NCBI GenBank assembly: GCA_025618425.1
Contig: CM046839.1
Coordinates: forward strand, 4,067,008-4,131,007
Direction of reading: 5' to 3'
Length of the DNA: 64,000 nt
Origin: Heliocidaris tuberculata
Taxonomy: Eukaryota > Echinodermata > Echinoidea > Camarodonta > Echinometridae
The position numbers and the translations under genes were made by a program. The notes beneath the pieces were generated by a model. The model had not been told where the DNA came from and did no database searches. It saw nothing but the letters and a program-made list of their open reading frames with translations. Below, one piece after another: positions 1 through 12,622 of the stretch (within the stretch, counting starts at the first letter, position 1; each line of letters begins with the position of its first letter).

Positions 1-1094
1 AACATGTTGAGAAGAATGTGATGTAAGCTTTCAAAATATAACCCTTTACATTACAGTCATGTAGGTGGACTGAAATCAAACATCTATATTTAGTATTTTA
101 ATTTACTTTACAGCTAAAAGTCATATATTTTGTTTCAAAAATAGAGGTAATATAGAAATAGGATTATGTGTGATTGATCATTATCATATACAGGAAGTAA
201 AATTTCTCATTTGGTTTACAACATCACATGTCAGTACTCTTTATAACATCTCATATTTTTCAATAGTTCTGTTTAAGAGGGTGAAAACTAAATCATGAAA
301 TGCATATCATTGTCTAAATGTTTCTCATACCATAGTTTACTTTTTCTGTAATGATTCTATCACTTTAAGAACAATGTTGGCTTTCTGGACAACGGCCCTA
401 ATGGCAACAGTTGAGTGTACCATAGAGCCTAATTACATGTACATGTATGTCCTGTTAGTTGAGAGATTGCCGAACACGACTAGTGTAAGTCATATGTTAT
501 AACTTTCTGACCCCCTTACCCCCAAAAAACTGGGTTGATGCAACCAATTCATTTATGATCATGTGTCTAAAAAGGTTTCTTCTTATGTTATGTGATTACA
601 TTTTTTTTCTTCAAATTGTTGGCTGTGTATGATCCTGAACTATAAAGAATCTCTATCTGTCTCAAATGTTACAACTAATTCAGAGCATTCTTACAAAATA
701 GAGTCCAAACATGGCTCTTGCGGTCTTATACCGCATCTGACCTCCAATGTTTATAATTTGCAAGCACAGTTTGTAATTTAAGTTGAATATTGATCAAGCT
801 TCGGTATTAATGTTGAATCTAAAACTTTTACACGTTGCTGATGACTAAAAATATCAGCTACAATAATAGCAATGATAATATTAATAAATAAATAAGTACA
901 TGTAAGAAAATAAGTATTCATCTTCTGTAAACACCTGTAATGGATGTCTTTTTTAGATCAACAATGCAGGCTGGCTCCCATCAGAGCCATAGCAAAATCA
1001 TTAGGTTTTTATGACATTTATTAGCTTGAAAGAGAAAAAAATTGGGCGGGGTGGGGGGTAATTTTTGCATTCATATGGGGATCACAATACCATA
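1..1094. other. Noncoding AT-rich stretch
   Basis: No exon-like open frame or recognisable element is seen. It holds short homopolymer runs and ACATGTA motifs (about 438-446). It may be an intron or 5' flank of the UBAP1-like gene downstream, but nothing in the sequence proves that. Confidence 0.4.
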
Positions 1095-1258
1095 TACAGT
1101 CCAACCTGCTTTAGTGACCACCTGTATAGAAAGACTACCTGTCTACAAAGACCACAATTTTTGTTTCCCTTTAAAACTGTTTCTCATTAAATCATGTACT
1201 CGTAAAGACAGCTTTTCTTGTCTGTCTTGAGCGGTCTTTACAGACAGGTTTCACTGTA
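1095..1258. mobile_element. Short TIR element (MITE), TACAGTC family, copy 1
   Basis: The element starts TACAGTCCAACCTG and ends ACAGGTTTCACTGTA, so its ends are imperfect inverted repeats starting at a TA dinucleotide. The inside repeats words such as GACCAC and GTCTACAAAGACCAC. A second copy of the same family lies at 5449-5630. No transposase is encoded. The TA ends suggest mobilisation by a Tc1/mariner-type enzyme, which is inference. Confidence 0.6.
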
Positions 1259-3085
1259 TGTGATATTTTGGATGAAATAATGTATGTTCCATGAACCAAT
1301 AAACAATAAAACAATTCATTGAATTTGAAATCTCACAGCATTTATGATTTCAGTATATTGCATTGTCCGTCTGTGACAAAATTAGTGTCCGTCCGTGACA
1401 ATTTTCAAATTCGTTTTTAGTATATGTATATTTAATTGATCAAGGTTTTAATCATACATGGTATAGGTCTCTAGCTAGTGAGATAGCTCAGCATGGTTTT
1501 TGTTTTCACTTTTGCCCCACCAATGGGAAACAAAACTTTTACAAATTTTTTCTGTCACGGACAGACAAATTTGTGGCGAGATGTGAATGACCATGCGGCA
1601 CAACCATTTCTGTACCAATATTTTCAAATATTTTTTGGTTTTCAATGGAATGGTGTTCGATCTATAATTATTTGCTGACAAAACTTAAAGTTTTGTTTAG
1701 AGAGTGTTAAACTAGGACCAAATCAATCTTTCTAGAAAATGTCCATCCGTGACATTAGTGTTCATCACCCCTGTTGAAAAATGGGCCAATCCAATGACTT
1801 TCCAGACCTTGTCAATTAAACAAACGTGAATTTTAGTAACTTTACATATTAATAAAAAAAAAACTTTTAGTGATTTCATCATAAAAATTTGAAAATTAAA
1901 TTTTCACCCCAATGCTCACTCTTAACCGATCAGGCTCATGTATTACACTACATATACTGGTGCAGCATTAATTTTAATCTTTTTTTCTAGATACAGGTGT
2001 ACATGTACTTCTGTTTGTCACTCTCCCTAATCTACATTGTAACTATTGCATGTTTGTGCATGGTGTTTTTGTTATAACCTTTGAACCCTCTAAACAAGTA
2101 ACTTAGTCACCTTTTGAAGTTCAAGTTTATGAGGCTTTACATGTAAATCAATGTTTCATTCTTGAATGTATGGACAGATAAGGTCTTCATTTGTGTTGAA
2201 ACTTTCCAGTTTCAGTATAACAATTAGTGTTTTATAATACATGTAGTTATTTTCTTGTCCTGTCTCTCAAAAAAACTTCCAAATTTTGGCTTTGATTGGC
2301 ATGCAGACTTCTTTCGAAAGGGACTTCTCTGTTTTATTGCTTAATTCTTTCCACACAAATGTATGCATCTTTTTACTGTAAACATTTCTGTGATTTCTGC
2401 TCCTATGTTATTGTATTTGCATGTTTCTATGTCTGTGTAACTCTGCAAACATTCATTTGTACATATACTACAATTAGTACTTGTAGTACAGATAGTAAAA
2501 CAGTTTCTTAATTGCAGTGCTTTGCTTATAATTTGGTACCAAGTAATTAAATCCATGTCTTTCGACAAAACAGTCTGGATTCTGGAATGTACATGACAGT
2601 TCACCTGTGAATGGACTTCCTTGGACGTGTTTTTCCCCTACTTTTTTTTAGAGGCAATTGCTGTAGGCTACATGAATGAAGATCACTGTAGTGTACATAT
2701 GTACATTTAGAGACCGGTACATAATTACAGTACCATGACATTCCCCTTGTAAAACATGTACATTATGAATGCAGGCATGCTTTAGGAATTAAACATTAAA
2801 CACAGCTGCTGTTAGTATGAGTCACATTAACAAGAAAATTGGCATATTCAATTTGAGACCATGAATCCATAATTGATTTATCCACTGGGCAAGAGGTTTG
2901 GCTGGCTCCAAAATAAACATTGATGGCAGCAGACCAAAAGTACCGGTAATCATCTTTTTAATACCTTGTGCCTTCTGGTATCTGTCAATCATATTGTAGG
3001 CTGATATCTTTTTTTCAATTTGCAATGAAATTATGTAAATTATTAAGATTATGACTGCTAAGCAACTGTTCATTTATATCATAAA
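1259..3085. other. Noncoding, short inverted CCGTGACA words only
   Basis: No gene is seen. Words of the type GTCCGTCCGTGACA (about 1388) and TGTCACGGACAGAC (about 1552) face each other. A third copy, GTCCATCCGTGACA, is near 1741. They may be remains of another small palindromic element. The remaining sequence is AT-rich. Confidence 0.35.
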
Positions 3086-3644
3086 AGGGGAAGTCCACCT
3101 TAGTATTAAATTGATTTGAATAAAAAGCAGACAAAAATTGGAGAAACAGATAATTTGTGAAAGATTGAGCAAATTCCGATAAGTAATAAGAAAGTTATGA
3201 ATTTTTGAAATTGTAATCAATCACACACAAAGTGGCAACTCTGTGACCTGTATCTTGTGAGCTTCTCTCCCATTTGCTCTAAAGTTACAAAAAATTTCAT
3301 AAATTGTCATTTTCATAGTTGTTGATGAAGGAATACATTCCTCCCCACACAGGTTTTGATTAAAAACATAATGTGTAAGGGTTTTTATTTAGGGTGCATG
3401 TACATGTATGATTCAATATTTTCTGTAGAAAAAAAAATGAAAATTTATGATTTTTTAAGTACAAGGCAAATGGGAGAGGAGCTCTCAAGATATGTCACGT
3501 GGTTGCCAATTTGTGTTCATTGATTACAATCATGAAAATCCATAACTTTCTTATTTCTTATAGGATTTTGCTAAAACTGTAATTGATCTGTTTCTTTAAT
3601 TTTTCAGCTTATTTTGAAATCAACTTGATATCAGGATGAACCCT
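3086..3644. mobile_element. Foldback MITE, ~560 bp
   Basis: The left ~240 bp and the reverse complement of the right ~220 bp align along their length. Both arms contain AGAAACAGAT, AATAAGAAAGTTATG, a GTAATCAATCA or GTAATCAATGA word, and CTCTCCCATTTGC. About 90 bp of unpaired DNA separates the arms. No coding capacity. Confidence 0.7.
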
Positions 3645-5448
3645 CAAAAACTTTTTGTCAGATTTCTTGGATTTTTGTTGATAAATAGCAAGATACATTT
3701 ACTGGCAATACTAAGATTCTGTAAAGGTTTCGCCTCCTAAAGTTTCATAACAAATGAGAAGCAAAATATGATTTACATACTGGGCCATAGGTACGTACAC
3801 ATGTAAACTCCCCACAAAGCAGAATGCAATAGATGCACTATACACACACGTGTAAAACCAATGAGGATTCTACACACAGTGACACACATGCTATCTCCAT
3901 GTGAAGCCCAAGTTTGTTGTGCGGGGAGCCGCTGGGGTGGAAAGTCTTAGCATAGGGCAGTGATCTAGCGTTACATTATATTTACACTTAAATTCACTGG
4001 AAATAGTAGATGACATACCAAATGATCACCTACAAACATCTTTTGATACAAGGAGAACAACAAGTTTTGGTACAAGTTTATTGAATTCGTTTATAATTAC
4101 TTATGTTATTGGTTGTTTGATGTATCCATGGGCGTAGCCAGGGGGGCACAAGGGGGCCATGGCCCCCTCCCCCTATTCAGCCCCCTCCCCCCCCCAAAAA
4201 AAAAATGTCCCCAAAATATGTCCAAGAAATAATTGGGCTACCCAGCCCTCCAAATGTAGGTATGCTTATAGGCTATAGCTTTTTGAGATTCCCACAGACT
4301 CTGATTTAAAAAAAAAAAATAAAAACATGACTTGAAATAAAACAAAGTTAATTCTATCACCAGAATAATATGTAATAATAAAGATACCTATCAAATCCAA
4401 CCTTCTTGTTGCTATGAATAATTAAATTACTTACAGAATCAAAAGACAATACATGCACAAAAGAGAATGCCAAAATAAACGTTGGGTAACAGGGTATTTC
4501 ATCTCATTTCATTTAATATATTACTATTTTTCGGAACTTTGGAAGGTTACATTTTATTTCTATTTCATTGCATCACCATCACCAGTGCTTCACCACCAAA
4601 GTCAAGTTGACGTCATAATGGCCTCATGCAGAGCTGACCAATCAAAATAAGGTCAATATAGTGTAGCGCCATCTGTGTTCTAGATTTAGATAGGCACTCT
4701 CCTGAATGAGGTGCACCACAAGTGCACGCTGATGATAAATTTTATTTCTCTAATACCCTATGCATGGATTACTTGAGAAAATAATATCATAAAAAGTGAA
4801 AATTAAAAATCGTTTGATTAAATTAACAAAATGTAGATAAATTGAAATTCTGAAAATTGATTTCCAGGAACAAAAATTTGTACTGTCTTCACGGTTCACC
4901 CTGGGAGACAGCCAAGTCTCTATAATTATGTTCCTTCGCTTAGTCGATCCTTCATGTCTGCCCCCCCCCCCCCCCCCCCCCATGATCAACTTTGTTGAAT
5001 GGGCTACCCTGATGAAATATCAATAAATAAATTAACACACACACACAAAAAGGAGAACAACATGAAACTACATATAACAAGTTTCTTTCCAATTTCCTTT
5101 TTGCTTCCAAAACTATACCAAAGCTTTAAGAGGTTCTTCACACATGATTTACAAGGACAGTGGACCTTGTGAGTTGTGAGTGCACTTTTGAAGCAGCTTT
5201 CAGTCTTTAGTTTCCTGCACACACATCCTCCTCTTCTGTACAACAATACATGTATTTCAGACTATTGCCATTGATTATTTTGGGTGATGTATGTATACAG
5301 ATTAAAATATATCTAGAATGAAAGGAAAGGAGGATAGAACAAGAAGATAATGATTATGAGAAAGGAGTTTTAAATGAGGAGAAAGGAGATCAGAGATGTA
5401 CATTATGTCAAAAGTGAAAAAAAAAAAAAAAAAAGATAGAGAAGAAAA
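3645..5448. other. Noncoding with a transposon-end fragment near 4130
   Basis: No gene seen. Near 4130 the sequence ATGGGCGTAGCCAGGGGGG followed by C-rich and A-rich runs looks like the end of a GGCGTAGCCAGG-type element that I know from marine invertebrate genomes (memory, not verified). A poly-C run lies at about 4962-4981 and a poly-A run at about 5417-5434. Confidence 0.4.
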
Positions 5449-5630
5449 TACAGTCAAACCTGTCTATTAAGGCCACCCAAGGGAAACAGAAAAAGTGGCC
5501 ACTGTAGACAGGTGGCCTTTATAGACAGGTTCTAAGACACATATTTCTTGCTTTATGGAGGCAATATAAGTGACCACTATAGACAGGTGGTCACTATAGA
5601 CAGGTGACCGCTAAGACAGGTTTGACTGTA
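5449..5630. mobile_element. Short TIR element (MITE), TACAGTC family, copy 2
   Basis: Starts TACAGTCAAACCTGTCT and ends AGACAGGTTTGACTGTA, a perfect 17-bp terminal inverted repeat. The inside is built of repeated ACAGGTGGTCACTATAG-like words in both orientations. This is a better preserved relative of the element at 1095-1258. Confidence 0.75.
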
Positions 5631-6303
5631 TTGTGGAGGAATAAAATATTTTTAAAGAACATGATCAGAATGGAGGGTTGAAAACTTGAAATTAAAAAAA
5701 AAGAAAAGAAATAGGGCTCTGCTTCAGGAAAATATGTTAAGTGTATAGTACTCTGTATTATGGTGACATTGTGTATAAATTAAATTCAGCTTAAAGACTT
5801 AAAAATTTGAAGCTTCTAGACTTAAAATTCAAAGCCTCTGTATTTTCACTGAACAGCTACATGTACATGTATGTCGTTTATTTTGTTGATTCGAAAGACA
5901 ATATTTGAAAAGTTCTTCTAACATGTAGGAACATTCATGTGATGAATTTTAACAAGATTTACATGTACTGTAACTTAGGTAATGTTCTTCTACATGTTCA
6001 TGTACATGTATGTCTTTCATAGAAATAGAATCCAGAAGGCCTCCCTCAAGCAGCCTCTTGTTATATCAGAATTAGAGTTCATATCAAATGTATATTGTGT
6101 CGGGTCTCATCTCCTGTCTAGTCAGGTTCACACGAAGGGAGCGATACTGTAAGTTTCATTTGTAGTTTCAAAACTTTAATTAGTAGTTGTAGTGTCAGAA
6201 CCACAAGCGAGCTTGTGGTTAATGCCAAAACCATCAGCGGAACCGTGTGGATAGAATGAACTGTAAGTTAAGCAATCTTGTTAACGATGACCTCTCTGCT
6301 CAT

Positions 6304-6714
6304 CAGCGTTGTCACTACGGTGGTCGGCGCTGGTCGGAAACTTCCACCACTCGAAATTTCCGACCGGCACTCAATGCAATATCATACCCGCCCGCCCTGC
6401 ACTAATTTCTCCACTGACAAAGAAAAAATACTACGATTTTGACCTACGAACATGCAACTGTGGTTTACGCCAGTAATCTGACAGCACTCACAGCAGGTAT
6501 ATGTACAAAGTAAAACAAAATACTAGTACAGTAGTTACAATGCTTAATGCTGCAGCTACAGTACAGTGTGTAGATACATGATATTTTTACTGTTTACATG
6601 TAACTATAACTTATAAGCCCTGAAAACCGACTAGTTTTTGTCCCTGAACTCCCATGGCAAGGTGTCAGGCGATAAAATTTCCACCACTAAAAAGTCCCTG
6701 GTGACAACCCTGCT
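6304..6714. mobile_element. Nonautonomous TIR element, ~410 bp
   Basis: The left end CAGCGTTGTCAC and the right end GTGACAACCCTGCTG are imperfect inverted repeats. Subterminal TTCCACCACT words occur inside both ends. No open frame is present. The ends resemble hAT-type CAG termini, but I could not confirm an 8-bp target duplication. Confidence 0.45.
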
Positions 6715-6989
6715 GCTCATGTTAAATGATGATTGCTTGACTTGTAGTCACAGAACAACGAGCGTTGTTGTGTTGGGCTCTTGTGAACCCTCGTCGTTGT
6801 TTCATTAACACTAAGTTTCGCTAACTTAAAGTTTTGTCCCGTATGAACGTAGAACTGTTAACTGCTATTTTAAGGGAAATGATAGGAGAACTTCCTGCTG
6901 TCACCCTGTAATTGGAGTAGCAGCTGTTACATGTATGCATGTTTTCATGATTTTCCACATTAGAAAAAATGTAACACATAAAAACAATA

Positions 6990-7700
6990 CGTAGTGCATA
7001 GATTATTGTTGTAGTGGAAATCTGTTCAAAATGTAAAACAGTGACATTCCCACAGGCTTTCTGAGGATACATGTACATGTAGTCTGATAATGGGGTTGAA
7101 TGTACATGTACATACATGTACATGTAATGTCAGCCATTTATAACCATCACCAATCTAGATGACCTTTTAGACACTTGTACATGTACATGTATCCCAAGCC
7201 TGAGGGAAGTACATGCATTAGGATCAAAATCTGTGTAGAATATAGAAAAAAAAATCTAACATTTGTTTAAATCATTTAGTTTGCAGTGCATGTTGATGAC
7301 AGTGGAAAAGGCGTATTCACTGTGTACATTGCAACAAATTACATGATCAATACATTACATGCTAAGACTAAAGCACAGATTTCAAAATGCTCTCAGTCAA
7401 GCAAACTAAAATATGCTCTCATTCTCCTCACATTTAGTTTTTGGGAGGAAAACTTTACCCACTGGTTAAACTTAGCTAACTTTTGTCCACAGTAAGCTTA
7501 CATGTACATGTTATTCTTGCATCCCACGGCTAAGACAACATGTGAGAAATGGTACTGCGTGATATGAATTGTGCCTCAAAACGAGCAGGGTTTATCTTAT
7601 ATTCCCGTAAATGCTAATATTTACTTTTGTAGTCTTGAACAATAGGAAGTTGATTTCATGTACATGTACATGTACATGTACCTCCTTTTTCATCTGGGGA
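6990..7700. repeat. TACATGTA-rich stretch
   Basis: The self-complementary word ACATGTACATGTA recurs densely (about 7068-7080, 7100-7125, 7178-7190, 7498-7510, 7657-7681). The same motif is scattered through the whole window. It behaves as a dispersed palindromic simple repeat. No coding sequence is recognised here. Confidence 0.6.
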
Positions 7701-7714
7701 ATTAGTTTGGATGT

Positions 7715-7878
7715 TGTTAGTGCATACATGTACAAATTCTGTACATGTACAGTTTATTTCTGCTAATGGAATAAACTTTTACACATTCTTGTAGACTGTT
7801 AGTGCATACATGTACAAATTCTGTACATGTACAGTTTATTTCTGCTAATGGAATAAACTTTTACACATTCTTGTAGAC
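7715..7878. repeat. Tandem duplication, 2 x 82 bp
   Basis: Two adjacent copies start TGTTAGTGCATACATGTAC and appear identical over 82 bp (7715-7796, 7797-7878). Each contains the palindromic GTACATGTAC. The duplication is recent. Intergenic or intronic. Confidence 0.9.
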
Positions 7879-8194
7879 AATGTAGCTTTCATGTGCATGT
7901 GCAGATGCTTTCTAAGTAGAAAGAAAAGAAAAAATCTTAGTACTACCTGTACATGTAGTGCAACACTACTTTAGCATATTATTCCAGAGTAATTATTTAT
8001 TCCATAACTTCTGTTCACAGAATTAATACCTTTTCTTGACATGGAAATAATAACTACTGTGATTCATAACTTCAATGTCTACCATCTTCCATGTTCCTGC
8101 ACATTATTCTGTTGGTGTTTTTTGCACATCTGCATTTAAAATTTGGTTAAACCTGTGATTGCAGTGGCATCTCTATCTTTTTATCTTCTTTTAG

Positions 8195-8224
8195 GATGAA
8201 CTAGATGCTAATTTCTCTCAAATG
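8195..8224 (+). CDS. UBAP1: UBAP1-like, small internal exon (probable)
   Basis: This is a 30-nt exon preceded by a polypyrimidine tract and TTTTAG and followed by the donor GTGAGT. It reads DELDANFSQM in phase 0, and its end joins in phase to the next exon at 9182. The peptide is too short to assign alone. The call rests on both splice sites, the phase match and its position just upstream of the SOUBA exons. Exons 5' of it, which should encode the ESCRT-I binding (UMA) region and the linker, were not found. Confidence 0.55.
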
Positions 8225-9181
8225 GTGAGTTGTGTGTTTTGTTGTGTTTATTTATTGATTTTGTTTTTATTTCAATTGACTATTTTGATCATATTTAATA
8301 TTTACATTGTGTGGATATGTCCACTGTATTACATGTAACAAATGTGTGGATCATATTGTATGGATTTTCAGAGCACTGGGAATTGATGACAATAAAGTGC
8401 TTCACTTGTCCACACTTTTAGTTCCTTGTACCCTATTGTTTACAATTGTGACAACTTAACCAATTCAATTTTAATTTATGTACATATTGAGTGACTAGTG
8501 AATAGTTGCAATACCATTTTTTTTAGTTAAAAAAAATAAAATAACTTCACAGTCAAGGAGTTATCTTCTGTGATAACTCCTTGGTCTGATTCATTGTGAT
8601 TGATACTGTGCATGTTTAATATGTGAAGACTAGGAATGATTGTTGGGAACCATAACAAAGGCTATTTTACATAACAAAGTGACCACTCCTGGAATCTGAG
8701 CCAGAGAGTTTCTTTTTTCAAAATACTGTATTTGTGTGTCTTTCATCCTTTGCTATCCCTCTACTATTATGTTAGCCAAAGATGCTGCAACTCTCACACA
8801 TATGATTATATAAAATGCCTTTCACTCTAAAAATGCTGGGTGTACATACCCAGGACATTGCAGCTTTTTACACTCTGCCCAGTGTGCCTGCTTTTCTTTC
8901 TTTAATAACTCATTCTTTATGTTGAGTTCACGTCAGAAACATTACATAAAATATCGAAAAGATTTCTGATCATCGCAAAATACGTTGGGAATGACTTATT
9001 GATTTTAAATGTGAATGTATTTGCTAACAATATGATGAAATATATGTTCACAGAATGGAAACTTTGGCCTTCACAGCGAATCAATGACTTAAACAGCTAA
9101 TTAGATTTGCTGTAGGATTTAAAATCAAATGCAATAATGTGCCTGATATTTTGTTTTCTTTATATCACTTCATGTACACAG
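8225..9181 (+). other. Intron of the UBAP1-like gene
   Basis: AT-rich intron bounded by GTGAGT and CACAG. It contains a perfect 11-bp hairpin at 8555-8582 (AAGGAGTTATC with GATAACTCCTT). Nothing else is recognised. Confidence 0.5.
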
Positions 9182-9373
9182 AATCTGAGTCGTTACTCTC
9201 CATTGCCACCCCCATCCAACCAGCCAAGCACTATCAACATTGAGCCTCAAGACCCTACCTATGAAGCAATGAACGTTGAGGAGAAGAACTTTGTGAATAC
9301 TATCGTTAGCATGGGATTCCCCAAGGGAAGGACTGCGAGAGCTGTTAAGAACATTGGCAGTGATGACAGACAG
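9182..9373 (+). CDS. UBAP1: UBAP1-like, exon with first UBA of the SOUBA domain
   Basis: A 192-nt exon in phase 0 between an ACACAG acceptor and a GTAGGT donor. It encodes 64 residues: a Pro/Ser-rich linker (LPPPSNQP), then a UBA helix region with the ubiquitin-contact signature VSMGFPKGRTARAVKNIG. UBAP1 is a subunit of the ESCRT-I complex that delivers ubiquitinated membrane cargo to multivesicular endosomes. Its C-terminal solenoid of overlapping UBA domains (SOUBA) binds ubiquitin. The M-G-F/Y loop seen here is the usual ubiquitin-binding loop of UBA domains. The exon reads on in frame into the one at 14603. Degenerate copies of this exon follow directly downstream. Confidence 0.85.
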
Positions 9374-9415
9374 GTAGGTTGATAGAATCAGTGATCATAG
9401 AGGAGTTCTAAGGTC

Positions 9416-10340
9416 TCTGTGAACACTGTCATTAGCATGGGATTCCCTAAAGATAGGACTGCAAAAGCTGTGAAGAATATTGGCAGTGATGACCGAGAGG
9501 TACGTTAATGGAAGTTGATAAACAAGAGTAGTGACAGGTGTCTTTTTGAAAACTGTTGTTGACATAGGTTCCAGAAGGGAAAGACTCCAAGATCTGTCAG
9601 GAACATTGGCAGTGATGATGGACAGGTAGGTTAATGGAAGTTAGTGAACAATGAGTACATTATTTTAAGAAATTTGTTAACATTATCATTACACCATCAT
9701 TAGCATGGGATTCCCTAAGGGAAGGACTGCAAGAGCTTTTTAAGAACATTGCCGGTGATGACAGACATGTAGGTCAATGGACGTTGGTGAACAGAGTAGT
9801 TACACTGTATATGAGCTATTGTGAATTGTTAGTATGGGATTCCCTATGGGCAGGATTGCTAGGGCTGTCAAGAATGTCAACAGTAATGACAAACAGGTAC
9901 AGATCAATAAAAGTTTTGAATGTTAAGAGAACAAGAAATTAGGCAATGATGAATATTGAGGTAAGATTGTAGAAGCAGTGAACATAGAGGCGAAGAACTA
10001 TGTGAACACTAGAAGCAGTCAACATAGAGGAGAAGAACTATGAACACTATCGTATGCAAGGCATTCCCTAAGTGAAGAACAGCTAGAGTCTGTCATGTAG
10101 TGATGACACACAGGTAGGTCAATGGAATCAACAAATAAGAGGAGTTTAACAAGTTTGTGAACACTCATTGGCAAGGGATCCTGCAAGGGTAGGACAGCTA
10201 GAACCGTCAAGAACGTTATGTAGTGATGACGGACATGGAGGACAATAGAAGCAGTGGATGTAGACATAGGCTTCATGAACATCATCCTGTGCATAGTTTC
10301 CATTAAACATAGGCAGTGATGACCGACTGGTACATGTACA
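9416..10340 (+). pseudogene. Tandem decayed copies of the UBA exon
   Basis: At least six or seven degenerate copies of the 3' half of the 9182-9373 exon follow it head to tail (about 9416, 9550, 9690, 9825, 10035, 10150, 10240). They are recognised by ATTAGCATGGGATTCCCTAA, GACTGCAAGAGC-like and GGCAGTGATGAC words, and most end at CAGGTAGGT-like donors. The first copy (9420-9500) is still open and reads VNTVISMGFPKDRTAKAVKN before a GTACGT donor, but it has no clear acceptor. Later copies carry stops and indels. Inference: the array arose by unequal crossing-over and most copies are dead. Confidence 0.8.
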
Positions 10341-10448
10341 TGTAGGTGCATAGGGAGTGATCGGACATTTGCTCTGGACAGGCTTTATTTCCTCAAAGAT
10401 ATACATTTACATTTATGGTTTAGGTTTTGGATTAGTATTTAGTAATTG

Positions 10449-12622
10449 CAGGGTTCGACATTAACGATAGCCCGCTAGCCAATGGCTAGTAAAAATCACG
10501 GCGGACTAGCCAAAATCTGAAGTTTCTAGTCCGTGTGGCTAGCCAAAATATCACTCTAGTGTCGCACAAAGCGATGCTCATTGTCGACACATCCGACAAT
10601 GATTCAAATTCAAACAATTAATAATCAGTGATTGATAATATGCTCTACATGTAAAGTATAAATATGTCAGATTTGTTTCATCTTAAAGTCTATAAAATTC
10701 GCGCAAGCATGCGTTCGCTGTCGACTCACACCACTGATATTTCAGCTTGCCAAGCTGTAGAAGCGAGCACGAGAGCTAGCTACAATGTAGCACGAGAGAG
10801 GTACCTAGATGTAGCTATTGTGTGTGTTTGCACGTAAATGTACATGTACGTACATGTGTCAGATGTGTTTACAACGAGAAAGGGCGCACTGGTATGTTTA
10901 CGTTCCCCCCCCCCTTTTTTTTTGTTGGACAAAATACGATATTGTACATAATAGGGCTGCACGATATGGCGTAATGGGTTATTCGATTATCGTCAACTGT
11001 CAATATGCCTATATAACGTCACCACCCAAAACAGTACATTTCCAGTCACCTAAAATATAGCACAACTAGAAACAGTTTCCCACCCAGTCACTGACCATCA
11101 CGATTCAAAAATAAGTATCACATTGTATTAAATTGATTTGAAAATTCTGATTAATTGGAAAATAGAATTATATTTTTTCGAACGACAAAGAGATTTTTTC
11201 ATTGCTCGAAAAATGTGGGGCGCAAGGAAAATTCAAACTTCACGGTACAGACTCATGAATAATAAATACCTTCGTCACCTAGATACGCAGGCCTGCTTGT
11301 TGAATATTCATGTGTTTGCCCTCTGCTGTCAAAAACATTATAATTTCTCATATTATTGGCTTTCCGTTCCGGAGTACGTCTTTATGTCGAAACTCCTCGA
11401 AAGTCATTATTTCTGGGAGTTGTTTCGGGTAACAATAGTATAATTTTCAAAAGCAAATAATTGCTTTATTGTAATTTTGTTTTTTAGGGGTATTTTTGTT
11501 GTTTTAAAGCTTAGTTTGATCCAATCTCGTTCAGTATATTTGTACCTGTGCTTGCACGAAGCACAGCCTGTATTCGCCCCCTAGTCGAGCTAGTGGACTA
11601 CATCGTGACTTTGCTTGCGTCTTTTTCTTTGTCAAAATATTTTACTGATCCTTCACGATCTCTTTCATGTTTTTTATGACATTTTATTCCCCTAATCATT
11701 CTAAAACCCGTTAGTTTTTAGTTGTTGATTTTTTCTTTCTATCAAATCATAACAAAACTGGATGCATTATACATTGATATTTTGACTGAACTTAAACATT
11801 AATTACGGATTCTGTGTGTCATCTGTAAATGAAACCAAAGTAATTTTGGTAGGATTTCTTCTTACTGAGTGACGATTTATCCAGTTGTGTAAATTCTGTG
11901 GGCAGATAAAAAAAAATATTATAAATAGACATCTGCCAGTGTGTAACTGTTACATGATCTCGTACTATAAAGCAAGAGATCATGTAACAGTTGCACAGTT
12001 TTATGTTAATATAGTGGCAGAGGCTGCAGTGCTACATGAAGATTCATCAATAAATGTCATGATGGCAGTTGAATTGTTGAATTGTTGTTGGTATTAATTC
12101 GCTATGATTGAAGTGTGAAATGGTGTCGTGTAGTAAAATAACACTCGTGTATTCACCATTTTCCTGATCAAAGTGCAACATTACATAATGTGAACCGTCA
12201 CTCAGGGGATAATAAGGTAACAACATTTCCTTTTATTTTACTCAAAGAGTCAGTATAAAATATAATTTACATTAAACGAGATAATTTACAAAGCAATACA
12301 AGAAAGATATCAGTACAATATTCAAAATAAATTACTGAGAGGGCATCATTTCAGCCAAAAGGGTTAACCCTTATAGGATGTTTGTGCCATGTTATTATTA
12401 TTTTTTTTGGGGGGGGGGGGGGAGGTCAGAGCAGCAGAGAAAAGAATGTTTATTGCCAACTGGATAGATTCCATCTGTAACAGTTTGTTATGCTTTTAAA
12501 AAAATGAGGCTGGCAGACTAGTCAATTTTCATGGTGGCTAGTCAAAATTCTGGCGGACTACCCAAAATTAGAGCTATCTAGTCAGTCTGGTTAGTTTAAA
12601 AAAAAGTTAAGCGCAAACCCTG
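10449..12622. mobile_element. Nonautonomous hAT-like element, ~2.2 kb
   Basis: The left end CAGGGTTCGACATTAACG and the right end GTTAAGCGCAAACCCTG are imperfect inverted repeats beginning CAGGG, typical of hAT superfamily termini. Subterminal GGCTAGYCAAAAT words occur near both ends (10473-10555 and 12520-12590). No transposase frame is visible inside. A 17-bp perfect inverted repeat (AACTGTTACATGATCTC) lies at about 11946-11993. Flanks share AATTG, but a clean 8-bp duplication is not evident. It lies in the intron between the UBA exons. Confidence 0.6.

Noticed and set aside
7286..7495. 69-codon plus-strand frame upstream of the UBAP1-like exons, considered as another exon
   Set aside because: No donor at a sensible point and no similarity to the UBAP1 N-terminal or linker region.
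10019..10406. Overlapping minus-strand frames of 86-110 codons
   Set aside because: They are antisense to the decayed UBA exon copies, with no recognisable domain.
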